DNA of 45,838 bases from Paraburkholderia dinghuensis (GTDB taxonomy: Bacteria; Pseudomonadota; Gammaproteobacteria; Burkholderiales; Burkholderiaceae): positions 34,350 through 80,187 of the forward strand of contig NZ_RQIS01000024.1 in NCBI RefSeq assembly GCF_003837865.1, read 5' to 3'. Shown here one piece after another: positions 37,492 to 45,838 of this stretch (positions are counted from its first letter, which is position 1; each line of letters starts with the position of its first letter). Under the pieces are notes generated by a model that saw only the letters and a list, made by a program, of their open reading frames with translations, did no database searches and was not told where the DNA came from. The translations under genes and the position numbers were made by a program.

Positions 37492-39624
37492 GTGAACGTT
37501 TTCTTTGAGGAATCGGGCAGTTTCAAGGCGGGCAGTGTGCTGTCGCGCCAGGGCGACGCATTTCAGGTCGAGTTGCCGGGCGGACGCCGCGCGAAGGTGC
37601 GCGCGAAGGACGTGTTGATCGAGTTCGAAAAGCCGGCTGCCGCTGAATTGATGGAACAGGCGGAAGCCGCTGCGAAGGAGATCGATCTCGACTTCCTTTG
37701 GGAATGCGCGCCCGCCGAAGAATTCGCGTTCACGACGCTCGCCGCCGAATACTTCGGTGAAACGTACGGTGCGATCGAGCGCGCGGCGCTCGTGCTGTGC
37801 CTGCATGGTTCGCCCGTGTATTTCCGCCGCAAGGGACGCGGCCAGTACCAGCGTGCGCCCGAAGAGCAGTTGAAGATGGCGCTCGCCGCGCTCGAGCGCA
37901 AGCGTCAGCAGGCGCTCGTGCAGGCCGGTTACGAAGATGACCTGAAGGCGGGCAAGCTGCCCGAAGCGTTCCGGGGCAAGGCACTGGGCCTTCTGACGAA
38001 ACCCGACAAGAATTCCATCGAGTACAAGGCGCTCGAAGCGGCCGCGGCTCACCGTGGAATCTCGATGCCGCGCCTGATGCTCGAATGCGGCGGCATCGCG
38101 TCGCCGCGCGCGTTGCACGAGGCGCGTTTCCTCGCGGAGTTCTTCCCGCACGGCACGGGCTTCCCGGCCGTGGAAGTCGGCGCGTTGCCCGAGGATCTGC
38201 CCGAGGCGGGGCCGCACGTCGAGGCGTTCTCCATCGACGACGTGACGACCACCGAAATCGACGACGCCTTCTCGATCGAGCCGCTCTCCGATGGCCGCGT
38301 GCGCATCGGCATTCACATCGCGGCGCCTGCGCTCGGCATTCAGCGCGGCGACATGGCGGACACGATCGCACGCACGCGCCTTTCGACGGTCTACATGCCC
38401 GGCGACAAGATCACGATGCTGCCCGACGATTTCGTCGATGCGTTCACGCTCAAGGAAGGCGGACTGCGTCCGGCGCTGTCGCTCTACTGCATCGTGAACC
38501 GCGAAACGCAGGACATCGTCGCGACCGAAACGCGTGCCGAGCGCGTGTTCGTGAAGAACAACCTGCGCCACAACACGCTCGACGAACTCGTCACCGAAGA
38601 GACCCTCGCGGCAGGCACCGGCGACTATCCGCACAAGGACGATATCGCGGTGCTGTGGCCGTTCGCGCAATCGCTCTTCGAGAAGCGCCAGGAGGCGCGT
38701 GCGGGCTACGGCCTGCGCCGCGAAGTCCAGCGCAACACCGACTTCAACTTCTACGTCGATGGCGAGCACGTCACGATCACACCGCGCCGCCGCGGCTCGC
38801 CGCTCGACACGATCGTCGCGGAGCTCGCGATCCTCGCGAATTCGACGTGGGGTGCGTTCCTGCACGATCACGGCGTGCCGGGCATCTATCGCTCGCAACG
38901 CGCGTTCGGCGCGCCGAGCGGTCCGAAGCGCACGCGCATGCAGACCACGGCGGCGCCGCACGAAGGCCTCGGTGTCACGCAATACGCGTGGAGCACGTCG
39001 CCGCTGCGCCGGTACGTTGACCTCGTGAACCAGTGGCAGCTTCTCGCGTGCGTCGAGCACGGCGTGGCTGCGAAGCTCGTCGCGCCGTTCAAGCCGAAGG
39101 ACGCCGATCTCTTTGCGGTCGTGCAGGGCTTCGACGAGACCTATACCGCTTACGCCGATTATCAGCGCCGCATGGAGTACTTCTGGTGTCTGCGTTGGCT
39201 CAAGCAGGAAAACCGCCGCGAATTCGCCGCGACCGTTATTAAGGACGACCTCGTGCGCTTCGAGGAAGTGCCATTGATCATGCACGTGCCGGCGCTCGGC
39301 GTACATGCGCGCGGCACGCGCGTGCTGCTCGAAGTGATGTCGATCGACGAGCTGACCATCGAGGCGTCGGTGCGCATGCTGCGCGTGCTCGATGCGCCGG
39401 TCGTGACGAGCGGTGCGGAAGCTGAAGAAGAGGGCGAAGACGACGAACTGATCGAAGCCGCGGACGAATCGGCGCAAAGCGAGGCTGAAGCGCTCGCCGA
39501 ATCGGAGGCGGGCGAAGGCGCTAACGACGAAAATGCGGACGAAAACGCCGCCGAAAACGCCGATGAATCAGCCGCCGATTCGAACGGGCAGCAGGCCCAG
39601 CATACAGCGGAGACACGCGAATGA
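37492..39624 (+). CDS. rnb: RNase II/RNB-family exoribonuclease with acidic tail, GTG start
   Basis: A 710-residue 3'-5' exoribonuclease of the RNB family, acting on single-stranded RNA. The N-terminus (about 1-60) is a short beta-rich cold-shock-like domain. The RNB domain (about 240-560) contains DDVTTTEIDDAFSIEPL with the metal-binding aspartates, YMPGDKITMLP, and SRS-like TSPLRRYVDLVNQWQL. An OB/S1-like segment follows to about 640. The last 70 residues are strikingly acidic (EAEEEGEDDELIE, DENADENAAENADES), a feature not usual in E. coli RNase II. The GTG start has GAGAG upstream. The stop overlaps aroE (ATGA). RNase II or R class is inferred by size. Confidence 0.9.
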   Translation: MNVFFEESGSFKAGSVLSRQGDAFQVELPGGRRAKVRAKDVLIEFEKPAAAELMEQAEAAAKEIDLDFLWECAPAEEFAFTTLAAEYFGETYGAIERAALVLCLHGSPVYFRRKGRGQYQRAPEEQLKMALAALERKRQQALVQAGYEDDLKAGKLPEAFRGKALGLLTKPDKNSIEYKALEAAAAHRGISMPRLMLECGGIASPRALHEARFLAEFFPHGTGFPAVEVGALPEDLPEAGPHVEAFSIDDVTTTEIDDAFSIEPLSDGRVRIGIHIAAPALGIQRGDMADTIARTRLSTVYMPGDKITMLPDDFVDAFTLKEGGLRPALSLYCIVNRETQDIVATETRAERVFVKNNLRHNTLDELVTEETLAAGTGDYPHKDDIAVLWPFAQSLFEKRQEARAGYGLRREVQRNTDFNFYVDGEHVTITPRRRGSPLDTIVAELAILANSTWGAFLHDHGVPGIYRSQRAFGAPSGPKRTRMQTTAAPHEGLGVTQYAWSTSPLRRYVDLVNQWQLLACVEHGVAAKLVAPFKPKDADLFAVVQGFDETYTAYADYQRRMEYFWCLRWLKQENRREFAATVIKDDLVRFEEVPLIMHVPALGVHARGTRVLLEVMSIDELTIEASVRMLRVLDAPVVTSGAEAEEEGEDDELIEAADESAQSEAEALAESEAGEGANDENADENAAENADESAADSNGQQAQHTAETRE

Positions 39625-40490
39625 GCGCGGCCGGCGTGGGCGACTTGCACGTTGACCGCTATGCCGTGATCGGCAACCCGGTCGCGCATAGCAAGTCGCC
39701 GTTCATTCACGCGCGGTTCGCCGAGCAAACCGGCGAGCACATCGAATACACACGCCTGCTCGCGCCGCTCGATGGTTTCGCGGACGAAGTGAACGCATTC
39801 AAGGCGGCCGGCGGCCGCGGCCTGAACGTGACCGTCCCGTTCAAGCTCGAAGCGCATGCGCTCGCGCACCGGCTCTCGCCGCGCGCGGCGGCGGCGGGTG
39901 CGGTGAACACGCTGCGCTTCGACGCAGACGGCATCTTCGGCGACAACACCGACGGCTTCGGTCTCGTGCGCGACATCGAAGCGAATCTCGGCGTCGCCCT
40001 CAAGGGCGCTCGCGTGTTGCTGCTCGGCGCGGGCGGGGCGGCGCGCGGTGTCGTGCTGCCGATGCTCGAACGCGGTCCGCGTGAGATCACTATCGTCAAT
40101 CGCACGGCCGCGAAGGCACACGATCTGATCGGACAGTTCGCGGGCGCGGCGGCCGAGGCGGGATGCGTCATCAACGGCGGTGGGCCGCACGCGGTCGATC
40201 CGGCGCCCTACGACGTGATCGTCAACGCGACCGCAGGCAGCCTCGACGCCGCGCTGCCCGAATGCGACGAACGCGCGTTCGGCACGCGCACGCTGGCCTA
40301 CGACATGATGTACGGCGCGCAGCCGACGGTGTTCATGCGCCATGCGCAGTCGCTCGGAGCGCGCGCGGCGGACGGGCTCGGCATGCTGGTCGAGCAGGCA
40401 GCGGAATCGTTCTACGTCTGGCGCGGCGTGCGCCCGGACAGCGCGCCGGTGCTGGCCGCGCTGCGCGCGCAACTGGCGGCGCAGGCTTAA
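39621..40490 (+). CDS. aroE: Shikimate dehydrogenase
   Basis: AroE reduces 3-dehydroshikimate to shikimate with NADPH. The 289 residues have the substrate domain with AVIGNPVAHSKSPFIHARFA, LNVTVPFKLEA (catalytic lysine) and NTLRFDADGIFGDNTDGFG, then the NADP-binding motif LLLGAGGAARGVVLPML. NATAGSLD and DMMYGAQPTVFM follow. Start is ATG, overlapping the RNase stop by 4 nt. mtgA follows after 27 nt, so RNase-aroE-mtgA look like one operon. Length and motifs are ordinary for the family. Confidence 0.97.
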   Translation: MSAAGVGDLHVDRYAVIGNPVAHSKSPFIHARFAEQTGEHIEYTRLLAPLDGFADEVNAFKAAGGRGLNVTVPFKLEAHALAHRLSPRAAAAGAVNTLRFDADGIFGDNTDGFGLVRDIEANLGVALKGARVLLLGAGGAARGVVLPMLERGPREITIVNRTAAKAHDLIGQFAGAAAEAGCVINGGGPHAVDPAPYDVIVNATAGSLDAALPECDERAFGTRTLAYDMMYGAQPTVFMRHAQSLGARAADGLGMLVEQAAESFYVWRGVRPDSAPVLAALRAQLAAQA

Positions 40491-40517
40491 GCGCGCCGCA
40501 CGCACTCGGGGGCCGCG

Positions 40518-41240
40518 ATGCCGAAGCACTCAGGCGTGAAACGTCCGGGCGCCTTGCGCTGGCTGGCCTATGTGGTCGCGGTGTTCGTCATTGCCTGGAT
40601 AGCGCTGCAGGGCTACTACTTCGCGCAGATCGCGGCCTGGAATTTCGTCGATCCGCAGTCGACGGCATTCATGCGCACCGACGAAGCGCGCTTTGGCGCT
40701 GACCGTCCCGATCTCTCGATCCAGCATCGCTGGGTGCCCTACGACCAGATATCGCGCAACCTCAAGCGCGCGATCATCGCGTCCGAGGACGCGAACTTCG
40801 TCAACAACAAAGGCTACGAAACCGACGCGATCCTGCAGGCGTGGGAAAAGAACCGGCGGCGCGGCCACATCGCGGCTGGTGGTTCGACGATCACGCAGCA
40901 GCTCGCGCGCAACCTGTTCCTTTCGCGCGAGAAAAGCTACATCCGCAAGGGCCAGGAGCTCATCATCACCTGGATGCTGGAGACGCTGCTCGACAAGGAG
41001 CGCATCTTCGAGATCTATCTGAATTCGGTGGAGTGGGGCAATGGCGTTTATGGCGCCGAGGCTGCGGCGCAGTACTACTTCCGCACGCCCGCGTCGAAGC
41101 TCACCGCCTGGCAATCGGCGCGGCTTGCGGTGATGCTGCCGCGTCCGAAGTATTTCGACGAGCATCGCGATTCGGCTTATCTGGCGCAGCGCGCGTCGGT
41201 GATCGCGCGGCGCATGGGGGCCGCGGAAGTGCCGCATTGA
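40518..41240 (+). CDS. mtgA: Monofunctional peptidoglycan transglycosylase
   Basis: MtgA polymerises lipid II into glycan strands at the inner membrane. The 240-residue GT51 protein has one N-terminal membrane helix (about 15-36, RWLAYVVAVFVIAWIALQGYYF). Conserved motifs are SEDANFVNNKGYE with the catalytic glutamate, GGSTITQQLARNLFLS, and the motif 4/5 region YLNSVEWGNGVYGAEAAAQYYF. In motif 1 an asparagine stands where PBPs usually have histidine. No transpeptidase domain is present. Start is ATG. It follows aroE at a short distance, a conserved aroE-mtgA pairing in betaproteobacteria. Confidence 0.95.
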   Translation: MPKHSGVKRPGALRWLAYVVAVFVIAWIALQGYYFAQIAAWNFVDPQSTAFMRTDEARFGADRPDLSIQHRWVPYDQISRNLKRAIIASEDANFVNNKGYETDAILQAWEKNRRRGHIAAGGSTITQQLARNLFLSREKSYIRKGQELIITWMLETLLDKERIFEIYLNSVEWGNGVYGAEAAAQYYFRTPASKLTAWQSARLAVMLPRPKYFDEHRDSAYLAQRASVIARRMGAAEVPH

Positions 41241-41500
41241 TTTTGTCTTCATGCAAGACGAGGCGCATATCGTAGGCGGCGAACTGGAGCGCCGGAATCC
41301 CTCCGGTGCGCAAGTGAACCTTGCGCCGCCGATAACGCCAGGAAGATGCAACTCTCCGACCTGACGTCGTTCACGCAGGCCCGGTTTTATCGAATGTCAA
41401 CCATCAGGGAATCTGCCGCTGTGCGCGCCCCATTGAATCCACACAGTGAGCGCGCTGTACGACAATCACCAACTTCGAGCCCCCCAAGGAGACCGTGCGC

Positions 41501-42430
41501 ATGGACAAACTGCTGGCACTTCAAATGTTTGTCGAAACCGTCGATGCCAGAGGGTTTTCTGCCGCGGCACGCCGACTGGATCTGGCAACTTCGTCCGTCA
41601 CGCGCACGATCGACGGTCTGGAGACCGAACTGGGGGCAGTTCTGCTAAATCGATCGACTCGTCAGGTGACGGTATCGGAAGCAGGGGCGGCGTATTACCA
41701 ACGTGCGCGCAAGATCCTTGATGCGGTTTCCGAAGCCGACGCCATGATCGCGGATCGTGGCGATACACCGGTCGGCCAATTGCGTGTTTCGCTGCCGGTG
41801 GCATTCGGCAGGCGCTGCATTGCGCCATTCCTCGGTCGTCTACTGACGATGCATCCCAAGCTCGAGTTGGACGTCACGATGACGGACGAGATCGTCGACC
41901 TCCTCGGCGAGCGAATCGATGTTTCGATCCGGCTGGGGAGCGCAGCCTCCTATGACGATGTGATTGCGCGGCAGATTGGTACGTTTCGCCGGTATGTCGT
42001 AGCGAGCCCGACTTACCTGCAGCAGCATGGCTCCCCTGAGTCTCCGATGGATCTGACCGCGCACGCTTGCCTGCGTTTCAGTTTCGGCAGTAACGCTCAG
42101 GTCTGGACGTTCAAACGTGGTGAGGAAGAACTGCAGGTACCGGTATCTGGGCGACTGCGCGCCAACAACATGGAGATGCTGTACGAACTCGTCATGTCGG
42201 ACAGCGGCATCGGTTTGCTGCCGGATTGGCTGGTCGATGCGGATATTCACGCGGGGCGGTTGACCGTGCTGTTCGACCACTGGACGGTCAACCCCAATCG
42301 CGCGACTTCGGCCGTTACTGCGTTGTACTTGCCCAGTCAACGAGGGTCTCGCCGTGTCTCGGCATTCCTCGATTTTCTCGCCCAGATTCCAGGGCCGATG
42401 TATCGGGCGATGCGGGTCATGCCCGGCTGA
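41501..42430 (+). CDS. LysR-family transcriptional regulator
   Basis: A 309-residue LysR regulator. The N-terminal winged helix-turn-helix (about 1-62) reads MDKLLALQMFVETVDARGFSAAARRLDLATSSVTRTIDGLE, followed by the linker helix and an effector-binding domain (about 90-300, ending in LDFLAQIPG). ATG 41501 has AAGGAG nine bases upstream, so I prefer it to the GTG at 41495. It is followed by an MFS transporter gene 123 nt later in the same direction, so it may control that gene. The codons are less uniformly GC-ending than in neighbouring genes. The inducer is unknown. Confidence 0.92.
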   Translation: MDKLLALQMFVETVDARGFSAAARRLDLATSSVTRTIDGLETELGAVLLNRSTRQVTVSEAGAAYYQRARKILDAVSEADAMIADRGDTPVGQLRVSLPVAFGRRCIAPFLGRLLTMHPKLELDVTMTDEIVDLLGERIDVSIRLGSAASYDDVIARQIGTFRRYVVASPTYLQQHGSPESPMDLTAHACLRFSFGSNAQVWTFKRGEEELQVPVSGRLRANNMEMLYELVMSDSGIGLLPDWLVDADIHAGRLTVLFDHWTVNPNRATSAVTALYLPSQRGSRRVSAFLDFLAQIPGPMYRAMRVMPG

Positions 42431-42553
42431 TCTCCCGCGGCTTTGCGTTGCCCGCAAAGCCGTGTTGCGCTGCGACCCTATTCTGTACGGTTGAATGGCT
42501 GGCTAAGCTTCGGGGCATCTCTTTCAGATGCATTCAACCCTGAGGACTTCGCC

Positions 42554-43750
42554 ATGAACACCGTGTCTTCCAGCGCGGAAAGCGCCCATCACGAGATGTC
42601 ACCGACGCTGGTGGGACTGTTTTCAGTCAGCGCCGGCGCGATCGTCGCCAACATCTACTACGCCCAACCGATCATCGAGCTTATCGCCCCGGCCGTTCGA
42701 CTGTCGTCGCAGGGCGCGAGCCTGATCGTCTCACTGACGCAGATTGGCTATGCACTTGGCCTGTTTTTTCTGGTTCCCCTGGCCGATCTGCTTGAAAACC
42801 GTCGACTATTGATCGTAACGGCGCTGACCGCTACGGCGAGCCTGCTGGCCGCAGCTTTCTCTGCTACACCGGGCGTCTTCCTTTTCATGTCCCTGCTCGT
42901 CGGGCTGAGTTCCGTCACGGTACAGATTCTGATTCCACTCGCTGCCCATCTTGCTCCTGAGCGATCGCGTGGACGCGTAGTGGGTAACATCATGAGCGGA
43001 TTGTTGCTCGGCATTCTGCTGGCGCGTCCCTTGTCGAGTTTCCTCGCGCAGCACTTCGGCTGGCGTGCCGTGTTCATGTTTGCGGCGGCCATGACGCTGG
43101 GTACGGTCGGTGTTATTGCAGCGACATTGCCTCGGCGAGTGCCTGAACATACGTCCAACTACGGTCAGCTCCTCGGCTCACTGTGGCATCTCTTTACTCG
43201 ATTTGCCGTGTTGCGCGAGCGCGCTCTGTATCAAGGTCTGCTGTTCGGCACCTTCAGCCTGTTCTGGACGAGCGTGCCGCTTGAGCTGACCCGGCACTAT
43301 GGCTTGACACAAGAGCAAATTGGTCTGTTCGCCCTGGTAGGCGCGTTGGGTGCGGCTGCAGCACCCGTTGCGGGTCGGCTTGCCGATGCTGGCTATACGC
43401 GGGGAACATCTCTTTTCGCCATGATCGTCGCGGCCGTAAGTCTCCTCCCGGGCCTGATTGGCGGTGCACATGGTGTTGTGTGGTTGGGGGTGACCGGGGT
43501 CGCTCTGGATTTCGCGGTTCAGATGAACATGGTACTGGGCCAGCGAGCCGTTTATGCCCTCGATGCTGCGAGCCGCGGCCGCCTGAATGCGCTGTACATG
43601 ACGAGTATTTTTGTCGGTGGTGCCATGGGATCGGCGGTGGCTAGCACGCTCTATAACGCGATGGGCTGGGCGGGCATTGTGCTGGGCGGCGGTGGCCTGG
43701 TTCTGGCTACGGTCGTGGCATTCCTCGTGCATCAGCGCGGGCGTGGCTGA
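42554..43750 (+). CDS. MFS transporter
   Basis: A 398-residue major facilitator superfamily protein with about 12 hydrophobic segments. The first half contains SVSAGAIVANIYYAQPIIELI, GYALGLFFLVPLADLLENRRLLI and ERSRGRVVGNIMSGLLLGILLARPLS, a pattern close to drug/sugar-acid efflux type MFS proteins. The second half includes AGRLADAGYTRGTSLFAMIV and RGRLNALYMTSIFVGGAMGSAVASTL. I use ATG 42554, with GAGG upstream; 37 in-frame codons before it are uncharacteristic. Substrate is unknown; pairing with a LysR regulator suggests inducible export. A shared terminator lies 150 nt after it. Confidence 0.88.
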   Translation: MNTVSSSAESAHHEMSPTLVGLFSVSAGAIVANIYYAQPIIELIAPAVRLSSQGASLIVSLTQIGYALGLFFLVPLADLLENRRLLIVTALTATASLLAAAFSATPGVFLFMSLLVGLSSVTVQILIPLAAHLAPERSRGRVVGNIMSGLLLGILLARPLSSFLAQHFGWRAVFMFAAAMTLGTVGVIAATLPRRVPEHTSNYGQLLGSLWHLFTRFAVLRERALYQGLLFGTFSLFWTSVPLELTRHYGLTQEQIGLFALVGALGAAAAPVAGRLADAGYTRGTSLFAMIVAAVSLLPGLIGGAHGVVWLGVTGVALDFAVQMNMVLGQRAVYALDAASRGRLNALYMTSIFVGGAMGSAVASTLYNAMGWAGIVLGGGGLVLATVVAFLVHQRGRG

Positions 43751-43901
43751 TAGACAATCCTTTCAGGTCGGTGGGGCACGAAAATTACCGCGATGCCGAA
43801 CGGGCGTAATACCGGCCGAAATGGCCGCTGGAGGTATGGGAGTCAACGGAGCGCTTTGGGTCGGGAATCACCATTCCCCCGCTAACCCGCGAACAGCCCC
43901 A

Positions 43902-43929
43902 AAAAAAGCGCCGTTGACGGCGCTTTTTT
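43902..43929 (+). terminator. Bidirectional terminator between MFS gene and queF
   Basis: A perfect AAAAAAGCGCCG stem (43902-43913) pairs with 43918-43929 around a 4-nt loop. A and T tracts on both sides allow termination of both convergent genes. Confidence 0.88.
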
Positions 43930-43953
43930 CATGGTCTGCCTCGTTGCGTCGAC

Positions 43954-44778
43954 TTACTGCCGCGCGAGCCGCGCGTTATCCGGCATCGGCATGTTGTAGT
44001 TCGTGCGGAACGGATTGATATCGAGCCCGCCGCGGCGCGTGTAGCGCGCGTAGATCGCGAGCCGGTCCGGTTTGCACGCGTTCAGGATGTCCACGAACAT
44101 GCGCTCCGCACATTGCTCGTGAAAGCCCGTGTGGTTGCGGTACGAAATGATGTAGCGCAGCAGCCCCGCCTGGTCGATCTGCGGCCCCACGTAATGAATC
44201 TGCACGCTGCCCCAGTCGGGCTGCCCGGTCACCGGGCAGTTCGACTTCAGCAGATTCGAGTACAGCGTTTCTTCGACCGGCGCTTCGTCGAAGGCAGCCG
44301 TGAGCAGCGACGGATCCGGATGATAGACCTCGGCTTCCAGATCGAGACGGTCGAGCGATAGGCCGTCGAATTCCTCGAACTGGATCTTGCCGAATCCGCC
44401 CGGCTGGTCGAGCCGTACCGATACCGGCGCGCCGCAGGCCGCCGTGATATCGCGCTTGAGCGTGTCGCGGACGACTTCGGCGGAATCGAGCTTCGTCTGC
44501 GCGAACGAACCCAGATAGAGCTTGAACGATTTCGATTCGACGATGTTCGGCGAGTCGGCGGGGATGAAGAACGTCGCGATCGCGATCTGCGGTTTGCCGC
44601 GCGCGTTCAGCCACGAAAGCTCGTAGGCGTTCCAGATATCGGTGCCGAAGAAAGGCAGTTGCGCGCCGATGCCGATCGCTTCGCGCGCCCCTGCACGCGG
44701 GATCGGGAACAGCAACGACGCGTCGTACTGTTCGGTGTAGGCGGCGGGCTTGCCGAGCGGAGATTGTTCAGGAGTCAT
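43954..44778 (-). CDS. queF: NADPH-dependent 7-cyano-7-deazaguanine reductase, long form
   Basis: QueF reduces preQ0 to preQ1 for the modified tRNA base queuosine. The 274-residue long form has two tunnel-fold halves. The NADPH-binding motif ESKSFKLYLGSF is in the first half, and the catalytic cysteine C181 (SNCPVTGQPDWGSVQI) and FHEQCAERMF are in the second. Start is ATG. It overlaps the stop of the 5'-nucleotidase gene by 4 nt, so the two are translationally coupled. It ends before a shared terminator with the convergent MFS gene. Confidence 0.96.
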   Translation of the reverse strand: MTPEQSPLGKPAAYTEQYDASLLFPIPRAGAREAIGIGAQLPFFGTDIWNAYELSWLNARGKPQIAIATFFIPADSPNIVESKSFKLYLGSFAQTKLDSAEVVRDTLKRDITAACGAPVSVRLDQPGGFGKIQFEEFDGLSLDRLDLEAEVYHPDPSLLTAAFDEAPVEETLYSNLLKSNCPVTGQPDWGSVQIHYVGPQIDQAGLLRYIISYRNHTGFHEQCAERMFVDILNACKPDRLAIYARYTRRGGLDINPFRTNYNMPMPDNARLARQ

Positions 44779-45731
44779 GATGCGATGGTTACTTGTGCTG
44801 CTGGGCCGTTGGCCGGTGTTTTTGCATTCGCCACGCCGCTAGCCACATGCCCGGTCGCCGTGACCGAGCGGGCCGATTCGCAGTGGCGGATCTGGTCGTC
44901 GAAGAAAAAATCGGGTTCGAACTCGCGCAGGAACGGGCCTTTGTCGAGTCCGCCGAGGAACATCGCTTCGTCGATTTCGATGTTCCATGCCATCAGCGTG
45001 CGGATCGCGCGTTCGTGCGCCGGTGCCGAGCGCGCCGTGACGAGTGCGGTGCGGATGCGCATCTGCGCGTTTGCGTCCGCGAGCTTCTGCAGGCGATGCA
45101 GCGCTTCGAGCAGCGGCTTGAGCGGACCTTGCGCGAGCGGCAATTCGCGGTTGTCGCGCTCGTGGCTCACGAAGGCGCCGAGGCCATCGCGCTGGAAGAT
45201 CTGTTCGGCTTCGTCGGAAAACAGCACCGCATCGCCGTCGAACGCGATGCGAATCTCGCCCGCATTGCGTCCCGCTATTGTCTCCGAATTTGCGTCGACG
45301 CGTGGGAACACGCGTGCGGCGGGAAAGCCCGCGTCGAGCGCGCCGCGCACGTCATCGGGATTCGCGGAGAGAAAGAGCGACGCATTGAGCGGCAACAGAT
45401 AGCGCCACGGCGCACTCCCTCGCGTGAACACGCCGCGCTGGATATCCAGCCCATGCTCGCGGCACGAACTGAACGCACGCAGGCCGCTGATCGGATCGCT
45501 GCGCGAGAGGATCACCACTTCGACGTGATGCGCGGCGTCGTTGAGCGCGAGCAGCTTGCGGATCAGCGCGAACGCGACGCCGGGCTGCGCGGGCACGTTC
45601 AGGCGCGCGCGCTGCAGGGCTTCGTAGGCTGCAAGGTCGCCTGTTTCGAAGACGCGGTTTTCCTCCTCGAAATCGAAGAGGGCGCGCGACGAGATCGCGA
45701 CAACGAGTTTGTCGGAGAGCGAAACGCCCAC
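44775..45731 (-). CDS. Cytosolic 5'-nucleotidase (cN-I/NT5C1-like), GTG start
   Basis: A 318-residue member of the 5'-nucleotidase family related to eukaryotic cytosolic 5'-nucleotidase I, expected to dephosphorylate nucleoside monophosphates. The N-terminal SDKLVVAISSRALFDFEEENRVF and the HAD-like IAFDGDAVLFSDEAEQIF are characteristic; GGLDKGPFLREFEPDFFFDDQ near the end supplies metal-binding acids. The GTG start has AGAGG eight bases upstream. It lies 12 nt after the ilvA stop and overlaps queF by 4 nt. Substrate preference cannot be read from the sequence. Confidence 0.88.
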   Translation of the reverse strand: MGVSLSDKLVVAISSRALFDFEEENRVFETGDLAAYEALQRARLNVPAQPGVAFALIRKLLALNDAAHHVEVVILSRSDPISGLRAFSSCREHGLDIQRGVFTRGSAPWRYLLPLNASLFLSANPDDVRGALDAGFPAARVFPRVDANSETIAGRNAGEIRIAFDGDAVLFSDEAEQIFQRDGLGAFVSHERDNRELPLAQGPLKPLLEALHRLQKLADANAQMRIRTALVTARSAPAHERAIRTLMAWNIEIDEAMFLGGLDKGPFLREFEPDFFFDDQIRHCESARSVTATGHVASGVANAKTPANGPAAQVTIAS

Positions 45732-45743
45732 GATTGCGGCCTC

Positions 45744-45838
45744 TTATGAGAGAAACAACCGGTACGCCGGATTGTGCGTCTCTTCCCAGTACGGATAACC
45801 GAGCGTAGCAAGAAAGCGGCGGAATTCGGCATCGTCGG
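45744..45838 (-). CDS. ilvA: Threonine ammonia-lyase, biosynthetic (3' end only)
   Basis: The last 30 codons of a minus-strand gene cut by the window edge. They encode DDAEFRRFLATLGYPYWEETHNPAY followed by RLFLS and TAA. This matches the C-terminal end of the ACT-like regulatory domain of biosynthetic IlvA (E. coli ends NELGYDCHDETNNPAFRFFLAG). IlvA converts threonine to 2-oxobutanoate in isoleucine synthesis. It lies 12 nt before the 5'-nucleotidase gene, so an ilvA-nucleotidase-queF transcript is likely. Confidence 0.85.
   Translation of the reverse strand, partial: DDAEFRRFLATLGYPYWEETHNPAYRLFLS

Noticed and set aside
41241..41500. Short frames in the mtgA-lysR spacer
   Set aside because: Both strands contain short open stretches but none has a family match or convincing start.
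41495..41500. GTG at 41495 as the lysR start
   Set aside because: It sits only about 4 nt after the AAGGAG, too close. ATG 41501 is well spaced and matches the family N-terminus.

Overview
The window is GC-rich core chromosome of a Burkholderia-type betaproteobacterium (Burkholderia, Paraburkholderia or Caballeronia). This is inferred from protein flavour (ZapD, CNP1-like lipoprotein, PP0621-family protein, AlgP-like lysine/alanine-rich histone, short PilB/GspE) and from gene order such as yacG-zapD-coaE-pilD-pilC-pilB, rplU-rpmA-obgE-proB and accC-accB-aroQ. No rRNA, CRISPR array, prophage or insertion sequence was seen.

Layout. 1-6725 (minus): a colinear run corC-like, pilB/gspE, pilC/gspF, pilD, coaE, zapD, yacG. 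6726-7407: a decayed M48 peptidase gene, then tRNA-Pro(CGG) at 7408-7484 with its own terminator. 7541-8533 (minus): ispB-like prenyl synthase. 8724-11992 (plus): clear sigma70 promoter, rplU, rpmA, terminator, obgE, proB. 12071-13420 (minus): CNP1-like lipoprotein and rppH. 13694-16054 (plus): proS and a marC-family gene. 16135-18211 (minus): hpt and ffh. 18295-20225 (plus): ypjD (CcsA-like), PP0621-family protein, ampD.

20226-25557 (plus) is the class Ia ribonucleotide reductase locus nrdA-nrdB. It has a sigma70 promoter overlapped by two NrdR-type boxes 31 bp apart, a structured leader of about 360 nt with possible small ORFs, and a 586-bp nrdA-nrdB spacer. 25996-26589: histone H1-like repeat protein. 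26847-35121 (minus): glycine-zipper lipoprotein, PfkB-family kinase, tpx, DUF3426 zinc-ribbon protein, prmA, accC, accB, aroQ, tlpA-like thioredoxin, and a nucleotidyltransferase-like protein. 35398-43750 (plus): mpl, yqiA-like esterase, RNase II/R-family nuclease, aroE, mtgA, then a lysR-MFS pair. 43954-45838 (minus): queF, a cytosolic 5'-nucleotidase and the 3' end of ilvA, cut by the window edge.

Themes: peptidoglycan recycling and synthesis (ampD, mpl, mtgA), translation (tRNA-Pro, proS, L21, L27, prmA, Obg, Ffh), dNTP supply (nrdAB), fatty-acid initiation (accBC) and chorismate synthesis (aroQ, aroE). Several neighbours overlap by 4 nt (gspE/gspF, PP0621/ampD, mpl/yqiA, RNase/aroE, 5'-nucleotidase/queF), which indicates translational coupling. 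I did not find a convincing new multi-gene system. The least explained sequence is the nrdA leader and the nrdA-nrdB spacer. Each contains segments that could form mutually exclusive hairpins.
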